Position numbers and translations under genes: made by a program. Below, one piece after another: positions 1-9,578 of a DNA stretch of 64,000 nucleotides; within the stretch, counting starts at the first letter, position 1; each line of letters begins with the position of its first letter. The notes under the pieces are model-generated. The model worked only from the letters and a program-made list of their open reading frames with translations. It was not told the origin of the DNA and did not search any database. The DNA comes from Streptomyces sp. AC1-42W (GTDB lineage: Bacteria > Actinomycetota > Actinomycetes > Streptomycetales > Streptomycetaceae): contig NZ_QKWY01000001.1 of the NCBI RefSeq assembly GCF_003248355.1, positions 2,562,001 to 2,626,000 on the forward strand, given 5' to 3'.

Positions 1-2
1 CC

Positions 3-536
3 TACACGGTCGAGGAACGCATGACCGTCGACGTGCTGGTGCACAGCAACGGCGACGTCGTGCACACCGACTGGGCGCTCAACGAGGCGGCCGTGCAGAA
101 GGTGTCGCCCGAGCGGATGCTCGAAGTCGTCCTGGAGATCGACGGCCGGCCGGTGACCGGCTTCGGCTGCGACGGCATCGTCTGCGCCACGCCCACCGGG
201 TCCACCGCGTACGCCTTCTCGGCCGGCGGGCCCGTCGTCTGGCCGGAGGTCGAGGCCCTGCTGATGGTCCCGATCAGCGCCCACGCCCTGTTCGCCAAGC
301 CGCTCGTCACCTCGCCGTCCTCGGTGCTCGCCGTCGAGGTCCAGCCGCACACCCCGCACGGAGTGCTCTGGTGCGACGGCCGCCGCACCGTCGAGCTGCC
401 GCCCGGCGCGCGCGTCGAGGTGCGGCGCGGCGCCGTCCCCGTACGGCTGGCCCGGCTGCACCAGGCATCGTTCACGGACCGCCTGGTGGCCAAGTTCGCG
501 CTGCCCGTCTCGGGCTGGCGGGGCGCCCCCAACTGA
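3..536 (+). CDS. nadK: NAD kinase, C-terminal part (cut by window edge)
   Basis: Cytosolic ATP/polyphosphate-dependent NAD kinase making NADP. The reading frame is open from the first base, so the N-terminus lies left of the window; about 177 residues remain. Family hallmarks seen are the ALNEAAV stretch (NE motif) and the glycine-rich FGCDGIVCATPTGSTAYAFS region that binds NAD and ends in the invariant GSTAY, followed by the beta-rich C-terminal domain. It lies upstream of recN on the same strand with about 100 nt between. In actinobacteria nadK-recN adjacency is common, so co-transcription is likely (inference). Confidence 0.93.
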   Translation, partial: YTVEERMTVDVLVHSNGDVVHTDWALNEAAVQKVSPERMLEVVLEIDGRPVTGFGCDGIVCATPTGSTAYAFSAGGPVVWPEVEALLMVPISAHALFAKPLVTSPSSVLAVEVQPHTPHGVLWCDGRRTVELPPGARVEVRRGAVPVRLARLHQASFTDRLVAKFALPVSGWRGAPN

Positions 537-639
537 GCCCCAGCTGATCCCCGGCCGATCTCCCGCCGGCCGCCGGACCGGCCGCGGATCGGGGGCGGCC
601 GGGCCGTGGCCCGTGTGCACGCGGGCGGGGAAACCTCGT

Positions 640-2391
640 ATGGTCATGTCCGTGTTGGAGGAGATGCGGATACGGTCGCTCGGGGTCATCGACGACGCGG
701 TGGTGGAGCTGTCACCCGGTTTCACCGCGGTGACGGGCGAGACCGGCGCGGGCAAGACCATGGTCGTCACCAGCCTGGGGCTGCTGCTCGGCGGGCGCGC
801 CGACCCCGCCCTCGTACGGATCGGTGCCAAGGCCGCGGTCGTCGAGGGCCGGATCACGGTGGCCGCGGGAGACGCGGTGGCCGCGCGGGCCGAGGAGGCC
901 GGGGCCGAGATCGAGGACGGCGCGCTGCTCATCAGCCGCACCGTCTCCGCCGAAGGGCGCTCCAGGGCGCACCTGGGCGGCAGATCCGTGCCGGTGGGCG
1001 TGCTGTCCGAGCTGGCCGACGAACTCGTCGCCGTGCACGGCCAGACCGACCAGCAGGGCCTCCTCAAACCGGCCAGGCAGCGCCAGGCCCTCGACCGGTA
1101 CGCGGGCGACGGCGTCGCCGGGCCGCTGGCGGCCTACGCGGCGGCCTACAAGCGGCTGCGTGCGGTCGCGACGGAGCTGGACGAGCTGACGACGCGCGCC
1201 CGCGAGCGCGCCCAGGAGGCCGACCTGCTGCGCTTCGGTCTCGACGAGATCGCCGCCGTCGAACCGCTGCCCGGCGAGGACGTCGAACTGGCCGCCGAGG
1301 CCCAGCGGCTCGGGCACGCCGACGCGCTCGCCTCCGCCGCCGCCCTGGCGCACACCGCGCTGGCCGGCAACCCGGAGGACCCGGAGGCCCTGGACGCCAC
1401 GACCGTGGTGGCCGCGGCCCGTCAGGCTCTCGACGGGGTGCGCTCGCACGACCCGGCGCTCGCCTCGCTCGCGGACCGGGTCGGCGAGATCTCCATCCTG
1501 CTCGCCGACGTCTCCGGCGAACTGTCCGGCTACGCGGACCAGCTGGACGCCGATCCGCTGCGGCTCGCCGCCGTCGAGGAACGGCGCGCCGCGCTGACCG
1601 GCCTCACCCGCAAGTACGGGGAGGACATCGCGGCCGTGCTCGCCTGGGCGCAGGAGGGCGCGGCCCGGCTCACCGAGCTGGAGGGCGACGACGACCGGAT
1701 CGGCGAGCTGGCCGCGGAGCGGGACGCGCTGCGCGCCGAACTCTCCGGCCTCGGGCAGGCGTTGACCGACGCCCGGACGGCGGCCGCCGCGTCCTTCGCC
1801 GAGGCGGTGACCGCGGAGCTGGCCTCCCTGGCCATGCCGCACGCGCGGGTGTCCTTCGACATCCGGCAGACCGAGGCGGCGGACGAGGCGTCCGGCATCG
1901 AGATCGGCGGCCGCGCCGTGGCCTACGGTCCGGCCGGCGCCGACGAGGTCGAACTGCTGCTGGCCCCGCACCCGGGCGCCCAGCCGCGGCCGATCGCCAA
2001 GGGCGCGTCGGGCGGTGAGCTGTCCCGGGTGATGCTCGCGGTCGAGGTGGTCTTCGCCGGGTCCGACCCGGTGCCCACGTACCTCTTCGACGAGGTGGAC
2101 GCGGGCGTCGGCGGCAAGGCGGCCGTGGAGGTCGGGCGGCGGCTCGCCAAGCTCGCCAGGTCGGCCCAGGTCGTCGTCGTCACGCATCTGCCCCAGGTGG
2201 CCGCGTTCGCCGACCGGCAGCTGCTGGTCGAGAAGACCGTGGACGGCTCGGTGACCAGCAGCGGGGTCACCGTCCTGGAGGGCGAGGACCGGGTGCGCGA
2301 GCTGTCCCGGATGCTCGCCGGACAGGAGGATTCGCAGACCGCCCGCGCCCACGCCGAGGAACTCCTCGCGGCGGCCCGCGCCGACGCGTAG
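640..2391 (+). CDS. recN: DNA repair protein RecN
   Basis: SMC-like ATPase acting in recombinational repair of double-strand breaks. The 583-residue product is of usual length. It has a P-loop GETGAGKT at residues 33-40, a long Ala/Glu/Arg-rich central coiled-coil region with hinge, an ABC signature SGGELSRVMLA near 456, a Walker B LFDEVDAGVGG near 480 and a VVVVTHLPQVAAFAD switch-type histidine motif near 511. The open frame extends to a GTG at 613, but the ATG at 640 (a second ATG is at 646) follows GGGGAAA and gives the N-terminus MVMSVLEEMRIRSLGV expected for the family. No LexA-like box was seen upstream. Confidence 0.96.
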   Translation: MVMSVLEEMRIRSLGVIDDAVVELSPGFTAVTGETGAGKTMVVTSLGLLLGGRADPALVRIGAKAAVVEGRITVAAGDAVAARAEEAGAEIEDGALLISRTVSAEGRSRAHLGGRSVPVGVLSELADELVAVHGQTDQQGLLKPARQRQALDRYAGDGVAGPLAAYAAAYKRLRAVATELDELTTRARERAQEADLLRFGLDEIAAVEPLPGEDVELAAEAQRLGHADALASAAALAHTALAGNPEDPEALDATTVVAAARQALDGVRSHDPALASLADRVGEISILLADVSGELSGYADQLDADPLRLAAVEERRAALTGLTRKYGEDIAAVLAWAQEGAARLTELEGDDDRIGELAAERDALRAELSGLGQALTDARTAAAASFAEAVTAELASLAMPHARVSFDIRQTEAADEASGIEIGGRAVAYGPAGADEVELLLAPHPGAQPRPIAKGASGGELSRVMLAVEVVFAGSDPVPTYLFDEVDAGVGGKAAVEVGRRLAKLARSAQVVVVTHLPQVAAFADRQLLVEKTVDGSVTSSGVTVLEGEDRVRELSRMLAGQEDSQTARAHAEELLAAARADA

Positions 2392-2402
2392 CCGCCCGTC
2401 CC

Positions 2403-2431
2403 GGCCGGGGCCGCATTATGCGGTCCCGGCC
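2403..2431 (+). terminator. Hairpin terminator after recN
   Basis: A 13-bp stem (one G-U pair) with the loop TTA lies 12 nt after the recN stop. There is no T-tract, which is usual for high-GC actinobacterial terminators. Confidence 0.55.
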
Positions 2432-2625
2432 CGGACGGCGTGGCGGGAGTGAACCGGGGCGCGTCGAGGGCGCGCGTTCTTTCACCCGTGCGAGTGGTGT
2501 ACAGCGCCCGGTTTGTCGCGATCGGCACTGGAGGAACGGTTCCCTCGCGCCGGAACGTGCGTACGGACTGGCATCCTTGCCCCTGTTCAATTCCCCGACT
2601 CGGGAGCCACCGGGAGCCGATCGAC

Positions 2626-3702
2626 GTGTCACAGCTGCGCACGGTGCAGGTACTCGGCGGCGGCAGCGCCGGCAGCAGCGCGCACGCCGGCTCGCTGGCC
2701 GCCGGGCTGGTCGCCCGCGGCGTGCGGGTCACGGTCTGCGCGCCCGCCGCGCTGGACCGCACCCACGACTTCTCCGCCACCGGTGCCGACTTCGCGCCCG
2801 TGCCCCGGCGCAGCGACCCGGCGGCCGTCGCCGCGCTGCGCGCCGCCTGCGCCCAGGCGGACGTCGTCCACGCCCACGGGCTGCACGCCGCCGTGCGGGC
2901 GGCCCTCGCGATCGGCGGCCGGCCCGTCCCCCTGGTCGTCACCTGGCACACCCGGGCGCACGCCGAAGGGGCCCGCCGCCGGCTGCTGCACCTGCTGGAG
3001 CGGCGCGCGGTACGGGCGGCGGCCGTGGTGCTCGCCACCTCGTCCGACCTGGTCGACCGGGCGCGCGTCCGGGGCGCCCGCGACGCGCGGCTCGCACCCG
3101 TCGCCGCCCCCCGGCCACCGCTGCCGGCCGCGCCGCCCGCCGACAAGCTGCGCGCCGAACTGGGCGCGGTCGAGCGTCCCTTGATCGTCGCTCTCGGCAG
3201 CCTCGTGCCGCACCGCGGCTACGGCACCCTGCTCGACGCGGCGGCGCTGTGGCGCCTGCTCGACCCCGTGCCGCTGGTGGCCGTCGTCGGCGAGGGGCGG
3301 GAGCGGGCGGCCCTGCGGAAGCGGATCACGGCCGAGGGTTTGCCCGTCGAACTGCTCGGCGACCGGCCCGACGCCGCCGCGCTGCTGGCCGCCGCCGACG
3401 TCGCCGTCCTGCCCAGCCGCTGGGAGTCCCGCTCGACGACGGCCCAGCAGGCCCTGCGGTCCGGGGTGCCGCTGGTCGCCACGGCGGTCGGCGGTACGCC
3501 CGAACTCGTGGGGGACGCGGCGGTGCTCGTCCCGTACGGGGACGGCGAGGCGCTCGCCATGGAGGTGGCCCGGCTGCTCGTCGACCCGGCCGCGCGGGAC
3601 CGGCTGGCCGCCGACGGACCGCGGCAGGCGGCGAGTTGGCCCACGGAGGACGACACGGTGGCCCAGGTGCTGTGCGTGTACGACGAACTGGCGGTGGGCT
3701 GA
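2626..3702 (+). CDS. Family 4 glycosyltransferase (GT-B fold)
   Basis: Predicted cytosolic NDP-sugar-dependent retaining glycosyltransferase, 358 residues. The N-terminal half starts with a Rossmann-type loop LGGGSAGSSAHAGSLA (about residues 9-24). The C-terminal donor domain carries PSRWESRSTTAQQAL followed by SGVPLVATAVGGTPEL (about 262-293), the E-x7-E-type nucleotide-sugar region of GT4 enzymes. The frame is open further upstream, but GTG 2626 is preceded by GGGAGCC and is where clean homology begins. Acceptor and product are unknown. Codon use matches the neighbours. Confidence 0.82.
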   Translation: MSQLRTVQVLGGGSAGSSAHAGSLAAGLVARGVRVTVCAPAALDRTHDFSATGADFAPVPRRSDPAAVAALRAACAQADVVHAHGLHAAVRAALAIGGRPVPLVVTWHTRAHAEGARRRLLHLLERRAVRAAAVVLATSSDLVDRARVRGARDARLAPVAAPRPPLPAAPPADKLRAELGAVERPLIVALGSLVPHRGYGTLLDAAALWRLLDPVPLVAVVGEGRERAALRKRITAEGLPVELLGDRPDAAALLAAADVAVLPSRWESRSTTAQQALRSGVPLVATAVGGTPELVGDAAVLVPYGDGEALAMEVARLLVDPAARDRLAADGPRQAASWPTEDDTVAQVLCVYDELAVG

Positions 3703-3840
3703 CCGGGACCGGGGCGCCGCGACGCGGGGGAGCCCGACCGGACCGGGGCGCGGCAGGCGGCCGTTGACACGGCCGGGAGCGGCTGCGATCTTGCACATCC
3801 GGGCCGGGGCGGTCCGGTGTTCGGGCAGCCGGGAGGGCGC

Positions 3841-4728
3841 ATGGGCGAGGACGTACGGGCGGACGGGGCGCGGGGCGGCGCGATCGGCGCGCTGCCGGGG
3901 CCGCTGGTCCCCGTCGACTGGCTCGCCGCGCGCCTGGGCGCCCCCGGACTGCTGGTGCTCGACGCCTCGGTCGGCGCGCACCGGGGGAGCGGCCGGCGGA
4001 TCGCGGGCGCCCGCGTCTTCGACCTCGACGGCCCGCTCTCCGACCCTGTGAGCCCGCTGCCGCACACCATGCCGGACGCCGGCCGGTTCACCGAGGAGAT
4101 GCGGGCGCTCGGCCTGAACGACGCGGACACCGTCGTCGTGTACGACGCCGCCGGGATCTACTCCGCCGCACGGGCCTGGTGGATGCTCCGGGCGATGGGC
4201 TTCGACCGGTGCGCCGTGCTCGACGGGGGCCTGCCCGTCTGGGCCGCCGCCGGACTGCCCGTCGACCGGGGCGCGCCGCCGGCCGCCCCCGGGCGCGGGG
4301 AATTCACGGCCGTGCCCCGGCCGGGGCCGCTGGCGGGGGCCGGCGAGGTGGCCGCCGCGCTGGCCGATCCGGCGGCCGCGGTGCTCGACGCCCGGACGCG
4401 CGGACGGTACGAGGGCACGGAGCCGGAGCCGCGGGCCGGGCTGCGCGGCGGCCATATGCCGGGGTCCGTCAGTCTGCCGTTCGGCCGGCTCCAGGACGGC
4501 GAGGGGCGGATGCTGCCGCCCGCCGAGCTGCGGGCCGCGTTCGCCGGGGCGGCCGGTGACCGGGAGCGGCTGTACTTCAGCTGCGGGTCGGGCGTGACCG
4601 CGTGCGTACTGGCGCTCGGCGCCGACCTGGCGGGCTACCGGGACCTGACGGTGTACGACGGGTCGTGGAGCGAGTGGGGACTGCCGTCCCCGGACCGGCC
4701 GGTCGCGACAGGGCCGCGGAACGGCTGA
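3841..4728 (+). CDS. sseA: Rhodanese-type sulfurtransferase, 3-mercaptopyruvate class
   Basis: Transfers sulfane sulfur to a thiol or cyanide acceptor in the cytosol. The 295-residue protein has two rhodanese domains (about 20-140 and 165-285). The active loop is CGSGVTA with Cys248; this loop is typical of 3-mercaptopyruvate sulfurtransferases, while thiosulfate enzymes usually carry CRxGxT. ATG 3841 follows GGGAGGGCGC; the open frame begins at 3817 without a better ribosome site. The next gene is convergent. Confidence 0.85.
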   Translation: MGEDVRADGARGGAIGALPGPLVPVDWLAARLGAPGLLVLDASVGAHRGSGRRIAGARVFDLDGPLSDPVSPLPHTMPDAGRFTEEMRALGLNDADTVVVYDAAGIYSAARAWWMLRAMGFDRCAVLDGGLPVWAAAGLPVDRGAPPAAPGRGEFTAVPRPGPLAGAGEVAAALADPAAAVLDARTRGRYEGTEPEPRAGLRGGHMPGSVSLPFGRLQDGEGRMLPPAELRAAFAGAAGDRERLYFSCGSGVTACVLALGADLAGYRDLTVYDGSWSEWGLPSPDRPVATGPRNG

Positions 4729-4791
4729 AGAACGACCCCGCCCGGCTGCCGGGGAACGGCTGCCGGGCGGGGGCGTACGCGGGGCGGCGGG

Positions 4792-6618
4792 TCAGCCGAC
4801 GTACGCTCCGCTCGCCGTGAGGCGCAGGGCGGTGTCGATCAGCGGCACATGGCTGAACGCCTGCGGGAAGTTGCCCACCTGGCGCTGGAGCCGCGCGTCC
4901 CACTCCTCGGCCAGCAGGCCCAGGTCGTTGCGCAGGGACAGCAGCTTCTCGAACAGCCGGCGGGCCTCGTCCACCCGGCCGATCATCGCCAGGTCGTCCG
5001 CCAGCCAGAACGAGCAGGCCAGGAACGCGCCCTCGTCGCCCTCCAGACCGTCCACGCCCGCGTTCGCACCGGCGGTCGGGTAGCGCAGGACGAAGCCGTC
5101 CTCCGTGGACAGCTCCCGCTGGATGGCCTCGATGGTGCCGATGACCCGCTTGTCGTCGGGGGGCAGGAAGCCCATCTGGGGGATCAGCAGCAGGGAGGCG
5201 TCCAGCTCCTTCGACCCGTACGACTGGGTGAAGGTGTTGCGCTCCTTGTCGTAGCCCCGCTCGCACACGTCGCGGTGGATGTCGTCGCGCAGCTCGCGCC
5301 AGCGCTCCAGTGGCCCCTCCGCGTCGCCGGACTCGATGAGCTTGATCGTCCGGTCCACGGCGACCCAGGCCATCACCTTGGAGTGCACGAAGTGGCGGCG
5401 CGGGCCGCGCACCTCCCAGATGCCCTCGTCGGGCTCCGTCCAGTGCTTCTCCAGGTACTCGATGAGCTTGAGCTGGAGCCCGGTGGCGTAGTCGTTGCGG
5501 GCCAGGCCCGTCATGTGCGCGAGGTGCAGCGCCTCGGTGACCTCGCCGTACACGTCGAGCTGGAGCTGCCCGGCCGCGCCGTTGCCGACCCGGACCGGGG
5601 CGGAGCCCTCGTAGCCCGGCAGCCATTCCAGCTCGGCCTCGCCCAGTTCGCGTTCGCCCGCGATCCCGTACATGATCTGCAGGTTCTCCGGGTCGCCGGC
5701 GACCGCGCGCAGCAGCCACTCGCGCCAGGCGCGGGCCTCCTCGCGGTAGCCGGTGCGCAGCAGCGAGGACAGGGTGATCGCGGCGTCGCGCAGCCAGGTG
5801 TAGCGGTAGTCCCAGTTGCGGGAGCCGCCGATGTCCTCCGGCAGCGAGGTGGTCGGCGCGGCGACGATGCCGCCGGTCGGCGCGTACGTCAGGGCCTTCA
5901 GCGTGATCAGCGAGCGGACCACGGCCTCGCGGTAGGGCCCGTGGTACGTGCACTGCTCGACCCACTCGCGCCAGAAGTCGGCGGTCGCCTCCAGCGAGCC
6001 CTCCGGGTCCGGGAGGGCGGGCGCCTCCAGGTGCGAGGGCTGCCAGCTGATGGTGAACGCGATCCGGTCGCCGGGGGCCACGGTGAAGTCGGAGTACGTG
6101 GTCAGGTTCTCGCCGTAGGTGTCCACGGCGGTGTCCAGCCAGACCGAGCCCGGTCCGGCGACCGCGACCGTGCGCGAGCCCACCTTGTGCACCCAGGGGG
6201 TGACGCGGCCGTAGCTGAACCTCATGCGCAGCTCCGAGCGCATCGGCACCCGGCCGCTGACGCCCTCCACGATCCGGATGAGCTGCGGCGCCCCGTCGCG
6301 CGGCGGCATGAAGTCGGTCACTCTGACCGTGCCGCGCGGGGTGTCCCATTCCGATTCGAGGACGAGGGAGTCCCCGCGATAGCGGCGGCGGTCGGCCGGA
6401 GGCGGCTCGGTGCCCTCGGGGCGGGCCGGCCCCAGACGCCAGAAGCCGTGTTCCTCGGTGCCCAGCAGCCCCGCGAAAATGGCGTGTGAATCGAAGCGGG
6501 GCAGGCACAGCCAGTCGGCTGTGCCGTCCCGGCAGACCAGGGCGGCGGTCTGCATGTCTCCGATGAGTGCGTAATCCTCGATGCGCCCGGCCACGTGCAT
6601 CTCCAGTCGAACGGCCAT
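4792..6618 (-). CDS. Glycoside hydrolase family 15 protein (glucoamylase/trehalase-like)
   Basis: Cytosolic GH15 enzyme of 608 residues with no signal peptide. The family signature region IVAAPTTSLPEDIGG followed by RNWDYRYTWLRDA is intact, as is the N-terminal beta-sandwich start RIEDYALIGDMQTAALV. GH15 members of this actinobacterial type include glucoamylases, glucodextranases and the mycobacterial trehalase, so the substrate (malto-oligosaccharide or trehalose) cannot be fixed from sequence. The start ATG 6618 was preferred to the ATG at residue 7, which overlaps its own GGAG. It is divergent from pyrG. Confidence 0.88.
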   Translation of the reverse strand: MAVRLEMHVAGRIEDYALIGDMQTAALVCRDGTADWLCLPRFDSHAIFAGLLGTEEHGFWRLGPARPEGTEPPPADRRRYRGDSLVLESEWDTPRGTVRVTDFMPPRDGAPQLIRIVEGVSGRVPMRSELRMRFSYGRVTPWVHKVGSRTVAVAGPGSVWLDTAVDTYGENLTTYSDFTVAPGDRIAFTISWQPSHLEAPALPDPEGSLEATADFWREWVEQCTYHGPYREAVVRSLITLKALTYAPTGGIVAAPTTSLPEDIGGSRNWDYRYTWLRDAAITLSSLLRTGYREEARAWREWLLRAVAGDPENLQIMYGIAGERELGEAELEWLPGYEGSAPVRVGNGAAGQLQLDVYGEVTEALHLAHMTGLARNDYATGLQLKLIEYLEKHWTEPDEGIWEVRGPRRHFVHSKVMAWVAVDRTIKLIESGDAEGPLERWRELRDDIHRDVCERGYDKERNTFTQSYGSKELDASLLLIPQMGFLPPDDKRVIGTIEAIQRELSTEDGFVLRYPTAGANAGVDGLEGDEGAFLACSFWLADDLAMIGRVDEARRLFEKLLSLRNDLGLLAEEWDARLQRQVGNFPQAFSHVPLIDTALRLTASGAYVG

Positions 6619-7014
6619 GTCGCCCCGTGGGGCGCTTACTGCGGGTCAAGAGGTCGTTGCCAGGGGTCGTCGTGGGGGACCCGCGAGCACATACCTCGCC
6701 CGAGCCTCGCCCGAGCGAGTGGGTTCGAGAAGGATACGACGCAGCGGGGTGGTCCGCGCGACCCTCTTGACGAACCGGGTTCCGCCGGTCGAGTGGGGTG
6801 CGAGGGGCACAAGGGGCTCGCGGGGGGCTCGCGCGCGGCACGGCCGGAAGCGGGCTCCCCCCGTCGCTGATACCCTGGTAGCCCGTGGACCGGTGGTCGT
6901 CCGCGAGAGCGGACGAGGCCCCCGAACCGCAGCGACGGCATCCCCGGAATTCCTCCGGACGACAACGCCGGCACGCACCTCATGATCGCGCGACCACGGG
7001 AGCCCCCTTTGGCT
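6619..7014. other. Divergent intergenic region between the GH15 gene and pyrG
   Basis: 396 bp with no convincing gene. It must hold promoters for both neighbours. On the plus strand GATACCCTGG (about 6869-6878) contains a plausible -10 for pyrG without a clear -35. Downstream lies the 20-nt hairpin annotated separately. Confidence 0.6.
6897..6916 (+). promoter_or_regulatory. Perfect 8-bp hairpin with GAGA tetraloop in the pyrG leader
   Basis: TCGTCCGC-GAGA-GCGGACGA forms a perfect stem capped by a GNRA loop, about 100 nt before the pyrG start and just after the proposed -10. It would lie at the 5' end of the transcript and may act as an RNA stabiliser or control element. Function is inferred. 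Confidence 0.45.
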
Positions 7015-8682
<1,668 letters not shown>

Positions 8683-8708
8683 GCGGCATCCCCGCAGGCG
8701 TTACGGTT

Positions 8709-8756
8709 GACCGGGGCCCGCGTCCGTACAGGGCGCGGGCCCCGGTCACCGTTTTT
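8709..8756 (+). terminator. Rho-independent terminator after pyrG
   Basis: A perfect 14-bp stem (8709-8722 pairing with 8734-8747) with an 11-nt loop is followed by ACCGTTTTT. This is one of the few terminators here with a true T-run. It sits just before the ribosome site of the next gene, so that gene either depends on read-through or has a promoter overlapping this region. Confidence 0.9.
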
Positions 8757-8771
8757 CGTGGGAGGACGCAG

Positions 8772-9398
8772 ATGGGTATCCAGGACACGCCCGAGGAATG
8801 GCGGGTCACCGCGAGCGCTACCCCGTTCCGGGGGAAGAAGACCAGCGTCCGCTCCGACGACGTGGAGATGCCCGACGGAACGGTCGCGCACCGCGACTAC
8901 CAGGTGCACCCCGGATCGGTCGCGGTGCTCGCGCTCGACGGCGAGGGCCGGGTGCTCGTCCTGCGCCAGTACCGCCACCCGGTCCGCCACAAGCTGTGGG
9001 AGATCCCGGCCGGCCTGCTCGACGTGCCCGGCGAGAACCCGCTGCACGCCGCGCAGCGCGAACTGTACGAGGAGGCGTACGTCGAGGCGGAGGACTGGCG
9101 GGTGCTGACCGACCTGTACACCTCGCCCGGCGGCTCCGACGAGGCCGTCCGCATCTTCCTCGCCCGCGATGTCTCCGACGCGGAGGGCGAGCGCTTCGAG
9201 GTCTCCGAGGAGGAGGCCGACATGGAGCTGGACCGGGTACCGCTCCAGGACCTCGTGCGCAAGGTGCTCGCCGGGGAACTGCACAACAGCTGCCTGGTGG
9301 TGGGCGTGCTCGCGCTCGCCGCCGTCCTCGCGGGCGACGGCGTCGAATCGCTGCGGCCCGCCGAGGCGCCCTGGCCGGCCCGCCCCTTCGAGGCCTGA
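8772..9398 (+). CDS. Nudix hydrolase, ADP-ribose pyrophosphatase type
   Basis: Predicted to cleave ADP-ribose (or another nucleoside diphosphate sugar) to AMP and a sugar phosphate. 208 residues. The Nudix region spans about residues 80-104: IPAGLLDVPGE followed by REL-YEEA. The spacing between the first Gly and the first Glu is one residue longer than the canonical G-x5-E, and Ala replaces the usual Gly after the EE pair. GTGGGAGGACGC precedes ATG 8772. pyrG-Nudix adjacency is common in actinobacteria. Confidence 0.87.
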   Translation: MGIQDTPEEWRVTASATPFRGKKTSVRSDDVEMPDGTVAHRDYQVHPGSVAVLALDGEGRVLVLRQYRHPVRHKLWEIPAGLLDVPGENPLHAAQRELYEEAYVEAEDWRVLTDLYTSPGGSDEAVRIFLARDVSDAEGERFEVSEEEADMELDRVPLQDLVRKVLAGELHNSCLVVGVLALAAVLAGDGVESLRPAEAPWPARPFEA

Positions 9399-9404
9399 CA
9401 CCCC

Positions 9405-9471
9405 GTCCCCCGATCCCCGGCCCACGACCCCCGTCCCCCGATCGTAAAAAATGCTGATCCGATCGGGGGAC
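9405..9471. repeat. Three copies of GTCCCCCGATC, two direct and one inverted
   Basis: The 11-mer occurs at 9405-9415 and 9433-9443, and as its exact complement at 9461-9471. The last two can form an 11-bp stem with a 17-nt loop containing TAAAAAATG. It lies between the Nudix stop and the NTPase-TPR start, so it may be a terminator, an operator, or both. Confidence 0.6.
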
Positions 9472-9578
9472 GTCCGGGACGCGCTCCACCTCGTCCGTCC
9501 ATCCGCCTGAACTACGCTTCGAAATGCCCTGACCGGAGTCCCGGCGGGCGAGGCGTGCGGCGAAGTGGAGCGTGGCCC

